Shown: piece by piece, positions 1 through 7,890 of the stretch
Layout: each line of letters opens with the position of its first letter
How positions within the stretch are numbered: the stretch's first letter is position 1
Source of the DNA: an uncultured Odoribacter sp.
Lineage (GTDB): Bacteria > Bacteroidota > Bacteroidia > Bacteroidales > Marinifilaceae
Assembly (NCBI GenBank): GCA_944321165.1
Contig: CALUKE010000019.1
Coordinates: 1 to 51,702 of the forward strand
DNA length: 51,702 nucleotides
Direction of reading: 5' to 3'
Notes under the pieces: generated by a model
What the model was told of the DNA's origin: nothing
Database searches by the model: none
The model's input: only the letters and a program-made list of their open reading frames with translations
Translations under genes and position numbers: made by a program

Positions 1-1062
1 GTGAAAGAACAATTACCGGAAACACATCTCTGGATTGATATTACGGTGCCCTTGACCGCGGTGTTCGAACAGTATGCGCAATACGATGAGATCGTGGTGT
101 TCGCTTCGGGCGATCCGCTTTTTTACGGTTTTGCCAATACGGTGAAAAAATATCTTCCGGAGGCGGAGATTCATGTCTATCCCTTTTTTAATTCCTTGCA
201 GGTGTTGGCCCATCGGATGGTGATGCCCTACCACGATATGCGGGTGGTGTCGTTGACGGGGCGTCCTTGGCAGGAGTTCGACCGGGCTCTGATCGAGGGG
301 TGCGGGAAGATCGGGGTATTGACCGACCGGCAGCATACGCCGGCGGCGATTGCGGCAAGGATGTTGGAATACGGTTACGGGAATTACCGGATGTGGGTGG
401 GAGAACTGTTGGGCAATGAGCAGGAGCGGGTACGGAGCATGTCCCTGGAGGAAGCGGAGGAAGCGGATTGTGCTTTCCCCAATTGCCTGATCCTGGAACA
501 GCTTGCTCTCCGGCGACGTCCGTTCGGAATACCGGCTTCGGATTTTCATCTTTTGAACGGCCGCAGCCGGATGATCACCAAAATGCCGGTCCGTTTACTG
601 ACCTTGAGTATGCTGGATCTGCACAACCGGCAAAATTTCTGGGACATCGGCTTTTGTACGGGATCGGTTTCCATCGAGGCGAAATTGCAGTTTCCGCATT
701 TGCAGGTGACTGCCTTTGAGATTCGCGAAGAGGGGGCCGTTTTGATGCTGCAAAACAGCCGGAAGTTTGGAACACCCGGTATCAAGGCGGTCATCGGCGA
801 TTTTACGGCTGTGGATTTAACGACCGAAGCAGCTCCGGATGCCGTTTTTATCGGTGGACATGGCGGAAAAATGACGCAGATACTGACTATTTTGGCCGGG
901 AAAATGCGGCCGGGAGGCATTGTCGTATTCAATTCAGTATCGGAAGAGAGTCTTCAGCTTTTCCGGAGTGAAACGAAGAAGACCGGTTTTCGTATTTTGG
1001 AAGAATGTTGTTTAACTGTGGAGGAGTATAATCCGATTACGGTGATAAAAGCTTGTTTATAG
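1..1062 (+). CDS. cbiET: Precorrin-6Y methyltransferase/decarboxylase, CbiE-CbiT fusion (5' end missing)
   Basis: This is a two-domain corrin-ring enzyme (CobL type) that methylates C5 and C15 and decarboxylates the acetate side chain at ring C, giving the precorrin-8 level. The first ~185 residues are the CbiE tetrapyrrole methylase part, with the motif SGDPLFYG at residues 36-43. From ~190 onward is CbiT, with its SAM loop at residues 214-221 (WDIGFCTG). The usual second glycine of that loop (DIGAGTG in the family) is a cysteine here. Family members run about 400 residues, while only 353 are present and the N-terminal GxGxG strand of CbiE is absent. The gene therefore almost certainly begins upstream of base 1 and the GTG at base 1 is probably not the start. 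It leads a tight operon: mntH starts 12 bases after its stop. Confidence 0.93.
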   Translation: MKEQLPETHLWIDITVPLTAVFEQYAQYDEIVVFASGDPLFYGFANTVKKYLPEAEIHVYPFFNSLQVLAHRMVMPYHDMRVVSLTGRPWQEFDRALIEGCGKIGVLTDRQHTPAAIAARMLEYGYGNYRMWVGELLGNEQERVRSMSLEEAEEADCAFPNCLILEQLALRRRPFGIPASDFHLLNGRSRMITKMPVRLLTLSMLDLHNRQNFWDIGFCTGSVSIEAKLQFPHLQVTAFEIREEGAVLMLQNSRKFGTPGIKAVIGDFTAVDLTTEAAPDAVFIGGHGGKMTQILTILAGKMRPGGIVVFNSVSEESLQLFRSETKKTGFRILEECCLTVEEYNPITVIKACL

Positions 1063-1074
1063 AAATTTTGTACG

Positions 1075-2337
1075 ATGTTCGATTTGATTCGTAAATCTTT
1101 GAAAACGGCCAAACACCATCCTCGTTTGGGTGGTTTGGAAATCTTGAAATACATCGGTCCCGGTTTACTGGTGACCGTCGGATTTATCGATCCCGGCAAT
1201 TGGGCTTCGAATCTGGCGGCGGGAGCGGATTATGGCTATGCGCTGCTGTGGATGGTTTCTCTGTCGACGGTGATGTTGATCATATTGCAGCACAATGTGG
1301 CCCATCTGGGGATTGCCACCGGTTTGTGCCTTTCGGAGGCCACGATGACATATCTCCGGCCGGGATATGCCAAACTTATTTTAGCGACAGCCATGGGTGC
1401 TTCTGTCTCTACTTCCTTGGCAGAAATATTGGGAGGGGCGATTGCTTTGGAAATGTTGTTCGATGTTCCGGTCCGCATCGGGGCGATTCTGGTGACCATT
1501 TTTGTATGCATCATGCTTTTTACCAACTCTTACCGGGTGATCGAACGCTGGATCATTGCTTTCGTTTCCATCATCGGTTTGTCTTTTATTTATGAGTTGT
1601 CGCTGGTGCATATCGAATGGGGAGAAGCGGTCCGGGCGTGGGTAACCCCTGCTTTCCCGGAGGGATCGATGGTGGTGATCATGAGTGTATTGGGAGCTGT
1701 CGTCATGCCGCATAACCTGTTTCTGCATTCGGAAGTCATTCAGAGTCGCCAATGGAACCTGGCGGATGAGAAAGTGATCCGCAGGCAATTGCGTTATGAA
1801 TTTTGGGATACTTTCTTGTCCATGATGATCGGCTGGGCCATCAACAGTGCGATGATTCTGCTGGCGGCGGCGACTTTCTTCAAGAGTGGGAGTTCCGTGA
1901 ATGAATTGCAGGATGCCAGTGTTTTGCTGCAGCCGCTTCTGGGCAAGCAGGCTGCTGTTGTCTTTGCGGTGGCGTTGCTGTTTGCCGGAGTAGCTTCGAC
2001 CATTACCTCGGGAATGGCTGCCGGTTCCATTTTTGCAGGTATTTTTCGGGAGCCTTATGATATTAAAGACAGTCACTCCCGCTGGGGAGTATTGCTTTCC
2101 TTGGTGTTGGCCTTGCTCATCATTATGCTGGTGTCAAATCCCTTTATGGGCTTGATATATTCTCAGATGGTACTGAGCATTCAGTTGCCGGTCACCATTT
2201 TTCTACAGGTTTATCTGACCTCTTCCGAAAAAGTAATGGGGAAGTACAGGAATCGGATGTTTACCAAATACCTCCTCTGTGTATTGGGAGGAATTGTAAC
2301 GGTGTTGAATATTATGCTGTTTGTCAGCATGTTTTAA
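1075..2337 (+). CDS. mntH: Nramp-family divalent metal transporter inside the cobalamin operon
   Basis: A 420-residue proton-coupled divalent metal importer of the inner membrane, with about 11 hydrophobic segments. The two Nramp metal-site motifs are intact: DPGN at residues 39-42 in the first helix and MPHN at 211-214 in the sixth, followed by LHSE. Known Nramp proteins carry Mn(II) or Fe(II) and often Co(II). The gene sits between cbiET and cbiG-cbiF with 12-base gaps on both sides, so it is certainly co-transcribed with corrin-ring genes. No CbiMNQO cobalt transporter is visible in the window. I infer that it supplies cobalt to this pathway. The symbol mntH reflects the family and is not proof of manganese specificity. 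Confidence 0.9.
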   Translation: MFDLIRKSLKTAKHHPRLGGLEILKYIGPGLLVTVGFIDPGNWASNLAAGADYGYALLWMVSLSTVMLIILQHNVAHLGIATGLCLSEATMTYLRPGYAKLILATAMGASVSTSLAEILGGAIALEMLFDVPVRIGAILVTIFVCIMLFTNSYRVIERWIIAFVSIIGLSFIYELSLVHIEWGEAVRAWVTPAFPEGSMVVIMSVLGAVVMPHNLFLHSEVIQSRQWNLADEKVIRRQLRYEFWDTFLSMMIGWAINSAMILLAAATFFKSGSSVNELQDASVLLQPLLGKQAAVVFAVALLFAGVASTITSGMAAGSIFAGIFREPYDIKDSHSRWGVLLSLVLALLIIMLVSNPFMGLIYSQMVLSIQLPVTIFLQVYLTSSEKVMGKYRNRMFTKYLLCVLGGIVTVLNIMLFVSMF

Positions 2338-2349
2338 GATATATACAAT

Positions 2350-4179
2350 ATGAAGATCGCGATAATTATTGCTTCGGATGCCGGAGCGCAGACGGCCGCT
2401 CTGATCCGGAGGGAATTTGGGAAAGAGGTGTGTGTTTTTTCGGTGGCCGAACGGGAAGGTTGTGAAAGGATCGATTCGATGGCCGCTTTTACGGCCGAAC
2501 ATTTCGGAGATTACGAGGCTTTTGTTTTTATCGGGGCCCTGGGGATTTGTGTGAGGGCGATTGCCCCTTGTGTCGTTTCGAAATATGTCGATCCGGCAGT
2601 AGTGAACATCGATGCCACCGGTCGTTATGTGGTTTCGGTCTTGTCCGGTCATGTGGGAGGTGCCAACGCTTTGACGCAGCGTTTGGCGAATCTCTTGGGG
2701 GCAGAAGCGGTGGTGACGACACAGAGTGATCAGACCGGTTTGTGGGCCCTGGACCTCTTGGATGGACAATACGGTTGGAAACGGGAGTGTCGTCCTGCCT
2801 TGAATGAGTGTATTGCGCTCTTCGTCAACCGTCGTCCGACAGCCTTGCTGCTTGACATACGGGATCGCGGAACGGATTTTCTGGAAAGTTCGCGACCGGA
2901 TTTCGTCGATGTCTACTATCATTTTGAAGATATTCCACAGGACCGTTATCAGTTGATGATCGCAGTCTCCCCCCGTTTGTATGAAACCCGGATTCCGGTT
3001 TTATACTATCGTCCGGCAGTTCTCCATTTGGGGATCGGTTGTCGCAAGCAGTGCGATTCCACCGGAGTTGCTGATTATATTCGGACAGAATTGAAACGGC
3101 ATGGATTCTCTCCCTTGTCGGTGAGTGTGATTACGACGATCGAGCTGAAAAAGGAGGAACCGTTGCTTGATGTGCTGGTGGCTGATTTTTCTGCCGAGAA
3201 ACGGATTTATGCATCGGGAGAATTAGAGGGAATAGAGGTGCCCCATCCCTCGGAAAAAGTGTTTGAGGTAACGGGTGTATATGGAGTGGCGGAGGCTGTG
3301 GCCTTGAAAAGTTCCGGAAACAGCCGATTGCTGTTGGAAAAACAGAAAGCCTCTTTGACCGCCGGACAGGATTTTACTTTTGCGCTTGCCTTGGACTCTC
3401 GGGTGGAAAGAGACGGTTTTATTGAGATTGTCGGTGCCGGTCCCGGAGATCCGGAATTGATCTCGGTCCGGGGGAAACGCTTGTTGGAGAAGGCCGATTT
3501 GATATTGTATGCCGGCAGTCTGGTGCCGGTGGAACTGACCTATTACGCCAAGCCCGGGGCGACTGTCCGCAGTTCGGCATCCATGGATCTGGAGGAACAG
3601 TTCGCGTTGATGAAGGCGTTTTACGACCGGGGCCTTTTTGTGGTGCGTTTGCATACGGGGGATCCCTGTATTTATGGGGCGATACAGGAACAGATGGCAT
3701 TTTTTGACCGTTATGGCATGTCTTATCATATTACACCGGGGATTTCTTCTTTTTTGGCGGCAGCGGCGGCTTTGCGCTCTCAGTTTACCATACCGGAAAA
3801 GGTACAGAGTATTATTCTGACACGGGGAGAAGGACGGACACCGATGCCTGAGAAAGAAAAGCTGCATCTACTGGCTCGTTCGCAAAGTACGATGTGCATT
3901 TTTTTGAGTGCCTCCATAGCCGAAGAGGTACAGCGGGAACTGTTGACCTGTTATCCGCCGGAGACTCCGGTCGCGGCTTGTTATCGACTGACCTGGAAAG
4001 ACGAGAAAATTTATCGGGGCGAACTGCGGAATCTGGCTGCGATAATGAAAGAAAACGGATTGACTTTGACGACCATGATTGTAGTGGGAGAGGCGATCGG
4101 CAATCGGGAAGGTTTGTCGCGTCTCTATTCGAGCCATTTTACCCATTTGTACCGGCAGGGAGATGGGACTGAATCTTAA
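2350..4179 (+). CDS. cbiGF: CbiG-CbiF fusion: cobalt-precorrin-5A hydrolase / precorrin-4 C11-methyltransferase
   Basis: A 609-residue bifunctional cytosolic enzyme. Residues ~1-340 are CbiG: IGALGICVR at 61-69 and LSGHVGGAN at 98-106 in the N-terminal and middle part, and the CbiG C-terminal (CobE-like) motif LGIGCRK at 227-233. CbiG opens the lactone ring and releases acetaldehyde. From residue 358 a full CbiF/CobM methyltransferase follows, starting with IEIVGAGPGDPELI and containing YAGSLVP and HTGDPCIYG. CbiF methylates C11 and makes the substrate that CbiG uses, so two consecutive steps are joined, with the later step at the N-terminus. It is co-transcribed with mntH and cbiJ-cbiD. Confidence 0.93.
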   Translation: MKIAIIIASDAGAQTAALIRREFGKEVCVFSVAEREGCERIDSMAAFTAEHFGDYEAFVFIGALGICVRAIAPCVVSKYVDPAVVNIDATGRYVVSVLSGHVGGANALTQRLANLLGAEAVVTTQSDQTGLWALDLLDGQYGWKRECRPALNECIALFVNRRPTALLLDIRDRGTDFLESSRPDFVDVYYHFEDIPQDRYQLMIAVSPRLYETRIPVLYYRPAVLHLGIGCRKQCDSTGVADYIRTELKRHGFSPLSVSVITTIELKKEEPLLDVLVADFSAEKRIYASGELEGIEVPHPSEKVFEVTGVYGVAEAVALKSSGNSRLLLEKQKASLTAGQDFTFALALDSRVERDGFIEIVGAGPGDPELISVRGKRLLEKADLILYAGSLVPVELTYYAKPGATVRSSASMDLEEQFALMKAFYDRGLFVVRLHTGDPCIYGAIQEQMAFFDRYGMSYHITPGISSFLAAAAALRSQFTIPEKVQSIILTRGEGRTPMPEKEKLHLLARSQSTMCIFLSASIAEEVQRELLTCYPPETPVAACYRLTWKDEKIYRGELRNLAAIMKENGLTLTTMIVVGEAIGNREGLSRLYSSHFTHLYRQGDGTES

Positions 4180-4198
4180 TTGACAGGAATTGAATGCG

Positions 4199-6016
4199 AT
4201 GGGAGACGAGCAGGACAAATACAAACAGGCGAGGATACTGATCTTCGGCGGTACGACAGAGGGTCGGGCAGCGGTGGAAACGCTCGATCAGGCCGGAGGG
4301 TGTTTTTATTATTCGACCCGGGGTACGGAACAGCAGATAGAAAGCCGGCATGCGCTTCGTCTGACGGGAACGTTGGAGACTGAACAGATGGTTGCTTTTT
4401 GTCGGAGACAGGCGGTTCGTCTGTTGATCGACGCGGCACATCCTTTTGCCGAAGAGTTGCATCGGAATATTGCTGTGGCGGCGGAAATGCTGGATATTCC
4501 GGTCATCCGTTATGAACGGAAGTATCCAGTTCGTGATCCCGCTCTGGTATGGTGTGATTCCTATGCCGATGCTTGTCGTTATCTGGAAAAGCAGGGGATT
4601 AAAAGTCTGTTGGCCCTGTCCGGAGTGAAGACGATCCCGAAATTGAAGGATTATTGGATGAAATATCCCTGTTGGTTCCGGGTGTTGGACCGTCCGGAAT
4701 CGAAGGAACTGGCCTTAAAATATGGCTTCCCGGCAGAACGCTTGCTATTTTGGAAGGACGAACAGTCGGCGGAAGAATTGTTCGTGCGCTATCGTCCTGA
4801 AGCGATATTGACGAAAGAGAGTGGCATATCCGGTTATTTTCAGGAAAAAGTGGAGGCTGCCCGGAAATGTCGGATCCCGGTAGTGGTGGTAAAGCGACCG
4901 CTATTGCCGGACAGTTTTTATGTCGTGACCGGCAACCACGGACTGCGGCATTGGGTGGAACGTTTGTTGCCCGGTTTTTTCCCCTTGAATAGCGGTTTTA
5001 CTACGGGAAGTTGTGCCTGTGCTGCTTCGAAGGCGGCTTTGCTGACTTTGCTGACGGGCCAGGAACAGAAGCGCATATCGATAACCTTGCCTTGTGGGGA
5101 GGAGGTAGAATTACCAATTGCCGAGACGAAGCGGGAAAGCGGATCCGTTTATTGTGCAGTGATAAAAGATGCCGGAGACGATCCGGATGTGACCAATCAA
5201 CGGAAAATCTGTGCCCGGGTGAGCCTGGAAGATGAGCCGGGCATTCGTTTTTGTGCCGGAGAGGGAGTGGGGATCGTGACTTTGCCGGGGCTTGGACTTG
5301 AAGTCGGGGAACCGGCAATCAATCCGGTGCCGCGCAGCATGATGAAAGCGGAAATCGAAAAGATACTGGTGGCCTGTCGGATCGAGAAAGGGGTTGTGGT
5401 GGAAATTTCTGTGCCGGAGGGAGAGGAATTGGCCCGGAAGACCTTCAACCCCAAATTGGGAATTGTCGGTGGAATTTCAATTATCGGTACCTCCGGAGTC
5501 GTACGTCCTTTTTCCTCCGAGGCGTTTGTGGCGACTATCCGCAAAGAGATTCAGGTCGCCAGAGCCTTGGCATGCCGTCATCTTGTCATTAATTCCGGAG
5601 CGAAAAGCGAGCGGATCTTAAAAGCCCGTTTCCCTGATTTGATTCCTCAGGCGTTTATACATTACGGCAATTATATCGGTGAAACCCTGAAATTGGCCGA
5701 AGAAGAAGGCATCGAGCTGTTGACCATGGGCATTATGATCGGAAAGGCCGTTAAATTGGCCGAAGGAAATGTCGATACACACAGTCGTAATGTCGTGATG
5801 AACCGGGATTTTTTGCTTTCTCTGGCGCAACAGACGACTTGTACGCCGGAAATCCTTGACAAGATTGAACATCTTGCCCTGGCTCGGGAATTGTGGTCGA
5901 TATTACCACCGGAACATCCTTTTTTTACTTTGATCATTCAGAAATGTCAGGAGGTTTGTTCTGCTTTTTTGAAAAGATGCCGACTGGAGATGATACTTAT
6001 TCCGGAAGAATCGTGA
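4199..6016 (+). CDS. cbiJD: CbiJ-CbiD fusion: precorrin-6A reductase / cobalt-precorrin-5B C1-methyltransferase
   Basis: A bifunctional protein of about 605 residues. The N-terminal ~250 residues are CbiJ/CobK, the NAD(P)H-dependent reductase: ILIFGGTTEGR at the start, DAAHPFA, LALSGVK, and a late ESGISGYF motif. The rest is CbiD: FTTGSCACAASKAA, KDAGDDPDVT, VGIVTLPGLGLEVGEPAINPVPR, and the typical lysine/glycine-rich C-terminal half. CbiD methylates C1 and its product is the CbiJ substrate, so this is again a fusion of two consecutive steps with the later one first. I chose the ATG at 4199; an in-frame TTG at 4190 is possible. The gene lies 19 bases after cbiG-cbiF and appears to end the operon in this window, converging on - strand genes. 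Confidence 0.92.
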   Translation: MGDEQDKYKQARILIFGGTTEGRAAVETLDQAGGCFYYSTRGTEQQIESRHALRLTGTLETEQMVAFCRRQAVRLLIDAAHPFAEELHRNIAVAAEMLDIPVIRYERKYPVRDPALVWCDSYADACRYLEKQGIKSLLALSGVKTIPKLKDYWMKYPCWFRVLDRPESKELALKYGFPAERLLFWKDEQSAEELFVRYRPEAILTKESGISGYFQEKVEAARKCRIPVVVVKRPLLPDSFYVVTGNHGLRHWVERLLPGFFPLNSGFTTGSCACAASKAALLTLLTGQEQKRISITLPCGEEVELPIAETKRESGSVYCAVIKDAGDDPDVTNQRKICARVSLEDEPGIRFCAGEGVGIVTLPGLGLEVGEPAINPVPRSMMKAEIEKILVACRIEKGVVVEISVPEGEELARKTFNPKLGIVGGISIIGTSGVVRPFSSEAFVATIRKEIQVARALACRHLVINSGAKSERILKARFPDLIPQAFIHYGNYIGETLKLAEEEGIELLTMGIMIGKAVKLAEGNVDTHSRNVVMNRDFLLSLAQQTTCTPEILDKIEHLALARELWSILPPEHPFFTLIIQKCQEVCSAFLKRCRLEMILIPEES

Positions 6017-6154
6017 ACTTTCCCAGGCTGATCGCCTTGCCATTTGCGGGGACGTCATATATGTATATCGTGTGTTGTTTCTCTCCGTTGATTTTCAGGG
6101 GACTTCTTTTGTTAAGGCAAAAAACGGAAATAACAGGATAAATACGAACTTCAT
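5997..6154 (-). pseudogene. Frameshifted small secreted-protein remnant
   Basis: Immediately after the beta-propeller lipoprotein gene its TAA overlaps an ATG (TAATG, 6156-6152). This opens a 19-codon frame that reads like a signal peptide (MKFVFILLFPFFA) and stops at 6095. In the next frame the same strand continues without a stop for about 35 codons, with a protein-like sequence (INGEKQHTIYIYDVPANGK, then AISLGKFTI). It ends with TAA at 5997-5999, inside the last codons of cbiJ-cbiD. The two frames would join if the run of four C in the coding strand (6097-6100) had five. Even joined, the product would be only ~52 residues, so it could be the scar of a larger secreted protein that lost its middle. 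A true small gene or a sequencing error are alternatives. Confidence 0.4.
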
Positions 6155-7890
6155 TATTTTTCAAATACGGCAAATTCCGATAAGCCTATGTTTTGTGTAC
6201 CCTCTTTTACCTTGGTGACAACAAAAGATAGCGATTGGGTTTTTTTATGGGGAAAGCTGATTTCTCTTCCTTTAAAAGCATTGTCCGGTAAACTGTCTAC
6301 CATGATTTCCGTGCCGTCGTCGAACAACAGTTTGCCGGAAAGAATCTGATCGGTTTTTACCGGTCTGTCGAACAACCATACCCTTGATATTTTCCGCGGC
6401 TGATCCCAGACAAGGGTTACGGAGGCTCCTTCCTTTTCCCCTTGGCTGGCCCATTCAGAGGAAATCGAACTGGGATATCCGTCGACAATGCCGTCAACAA
6501 CCGAGGAAGCGCTGTAACCTTCAAAGAGGGAGGAAACGCTTACTTTGGCGAGGGGAGCGATATTGTCTGCCGACAGTAAGGGATCCGCTTGGGCATTTCT
6601 TTCCTCTTCAGCCAGTTCCGATGGAGTCAGAAATTTCATTTCATGAAGACTTAAACCGTAACGGCCTCCTCTCGGCTTTATTTTTAATTCAACTCCATTC
6701 CATCCGTTGGAGAAATTGGCCGAGTGACACAACCACATAAGATTTCCCTCTTTCGGGTCGATGAATTTGGAAGGGATATTCAAAAAGTAGCTCTGTTCTC
6801 CAAAATTTTTCATGTAGGTGATCAGCCTCCAGGGACCGGTCAGACTGTCTGCTTCCAGAAAATAGGAATCCATTTGGGAAACCGTGTTTTTTCCGTCGGT
6901 GACGCACATGAAGAATTTTTTCAGGACAGGATTGTAGGTCGCCGTGACGCATCCCATGTGATTGTTCCAGTCCAGCAAGGGCTTCAGGTCGTTGAAGTTT
7001 TTACTCCAGATGGGATGTCCCGCCGTATCATGCCCTGCGAAAAATTCATATGCCTCGATGTTGTTTATGTTTTCTATCGAGGGGGTCACCCTGGCCATAT
7101 ATACCTCGTCGGCAGTGATCCAGCTCAGATTGGCAAAACGGTCTCCGGCATCCTTGCCGGACGCGCCCATGCCGAGCAGGTAAGCCTTCCCGTCCGGGGA
7201 GTATTGCATGTTTTTCCCGAAATCGACAAAATGCGGTGCTCCCATTTTAACCGGTCCCCACAGGGTGTCCGGCTCCGGAAACAAGGGCTTTTCCGGTGTT
7301 AGCGGAGAAGGAATCCAGGTTTTTCCATAGTCGGTTGAAATTCTGAAACCGGGCATGGTACCGATGACTGGCCAATTCCACAACATTCCCTCGTGGGGTA
7401 CTCCCCAAGAGGGTCCCAGAGTATAGGTGCCATAATACCAGATCCCGTTGTGGACAAGCGATCCGGCCGGATATCTGCCCATGTAGGGAAGGGCACTGGC
7501 CAGTTGGGGCTCGGAAGTGTTTCGGATGACAAGATTCAGCGGATCGTCGCCCATCAGGACGGCATTGCCTGTCGTGGCCCGTTCCGCAGAACCGGAACTG
7601 GGTGTCATTCCATCGGTAGTACCGTCTGTATAAGGAGAATACAGATGGCCGTCATCTGCCCACGAAGGATAGAATGTATCCCCGCAGTAATAGTCACTGG
7701 CTTTTCCGGTAAAGAGTACACCGACAAAAGCCGTGGAACGTTCGAAAGGACAGTCGGACGGAGTCTCGTCCTTCCAGACGAACCGGAGTCCGGGGGCTGC
7801 TATTTCCCTTTGTACGATGCCCTGACAGGAGCATAGTACAAAGAGAAACAGCAGTATCGCAGTGGGGTGTGTTTTTATTTCCTTTCCCAT
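6154..7890 (-). CDS. Secreted beta-propeller lipoprotein, DUF4185/GH-like, with C-terminal carbohydrate-binding-like domain
   Basis: A 578-residue lipoprotein: the signal sequence ends in LCSC with Cys22 as the likely lipidated residue. The large N-terminal part (~30-440) has the look of DUF4185-type five-bladed propellers, with WADDGHLYSPYTDG near residue 80, repeated W/G-rich strands, and FRISTDYGKTW. Some members of that group have been described as arabinan-acting hydrolases (GH183); whether this protein is one is inference. The last ~130 residues form a jelly-roll domain of the F5/8 type C kind (NIAPLAKVSVSS, SSVVDG, EWAS, and a final GLSEFAVFE). Its start overlaps the end of the GH43 gene by 16 bases, so the two are translationally linked and probably act on the same glycan at the cell surface. 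Confidence 0.72.
   Translation of the reverse strand: MGKEIKTHPTAILLFLFVLCSCQGIVQREIAAPGLRFVWKDETPSDCPFERSTAFVGVLFTGKASDYYCGDTFYPSWADDGHLYSPYTDGTTDGMTPSSGSAERATTGNAVLMGDDPLNLVIRNTSEPQLASALPYMGRYPAGSLVHNGIWYYGTYTLGPSWGVPHEGMLWNWPVIGTMPGFRISTDYGKTWIPSPLTPEKPLFPEPDTLWGPVKMGAPHFVDFGKNMQYSPDGKAYLLGMGASGKDAGDRFANLSWITADEVYMARVTPSIENINNIEAYEFFAGHDTAGHPIWSKNFNDLKPLLDWNNHMGCVTATYNPVLKKFFMCVTDGKNTVSQMDSYFLEADSLTGPWRLITYMKNFGEQSYFLNIPSKFIDPKEGNLMWLCHSANFSNGWNGVELKIKPRGGRYGLSLHEMKFLTPSELAEEERNAQADPLLSADNIAPLAKVSVSSLFEGYSASSVVDGIVDGYPSSISSEWASQGEKEGASVTLVWDQPRKISRVWLFDRPVKTDQILSGKLLFDDGTEIMVDSLPDNAFKGREISFPHKKTQSLSFVVTKVKEGTQNIGLSEFAVFEK

Noticed and set aside
1381..2076. 231-codon antisense frame in mntH
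   Set aside because: It is composed largely of H, R, Q and N as expected from reading a membrane-protein gene backwards, and has no family resemblance.
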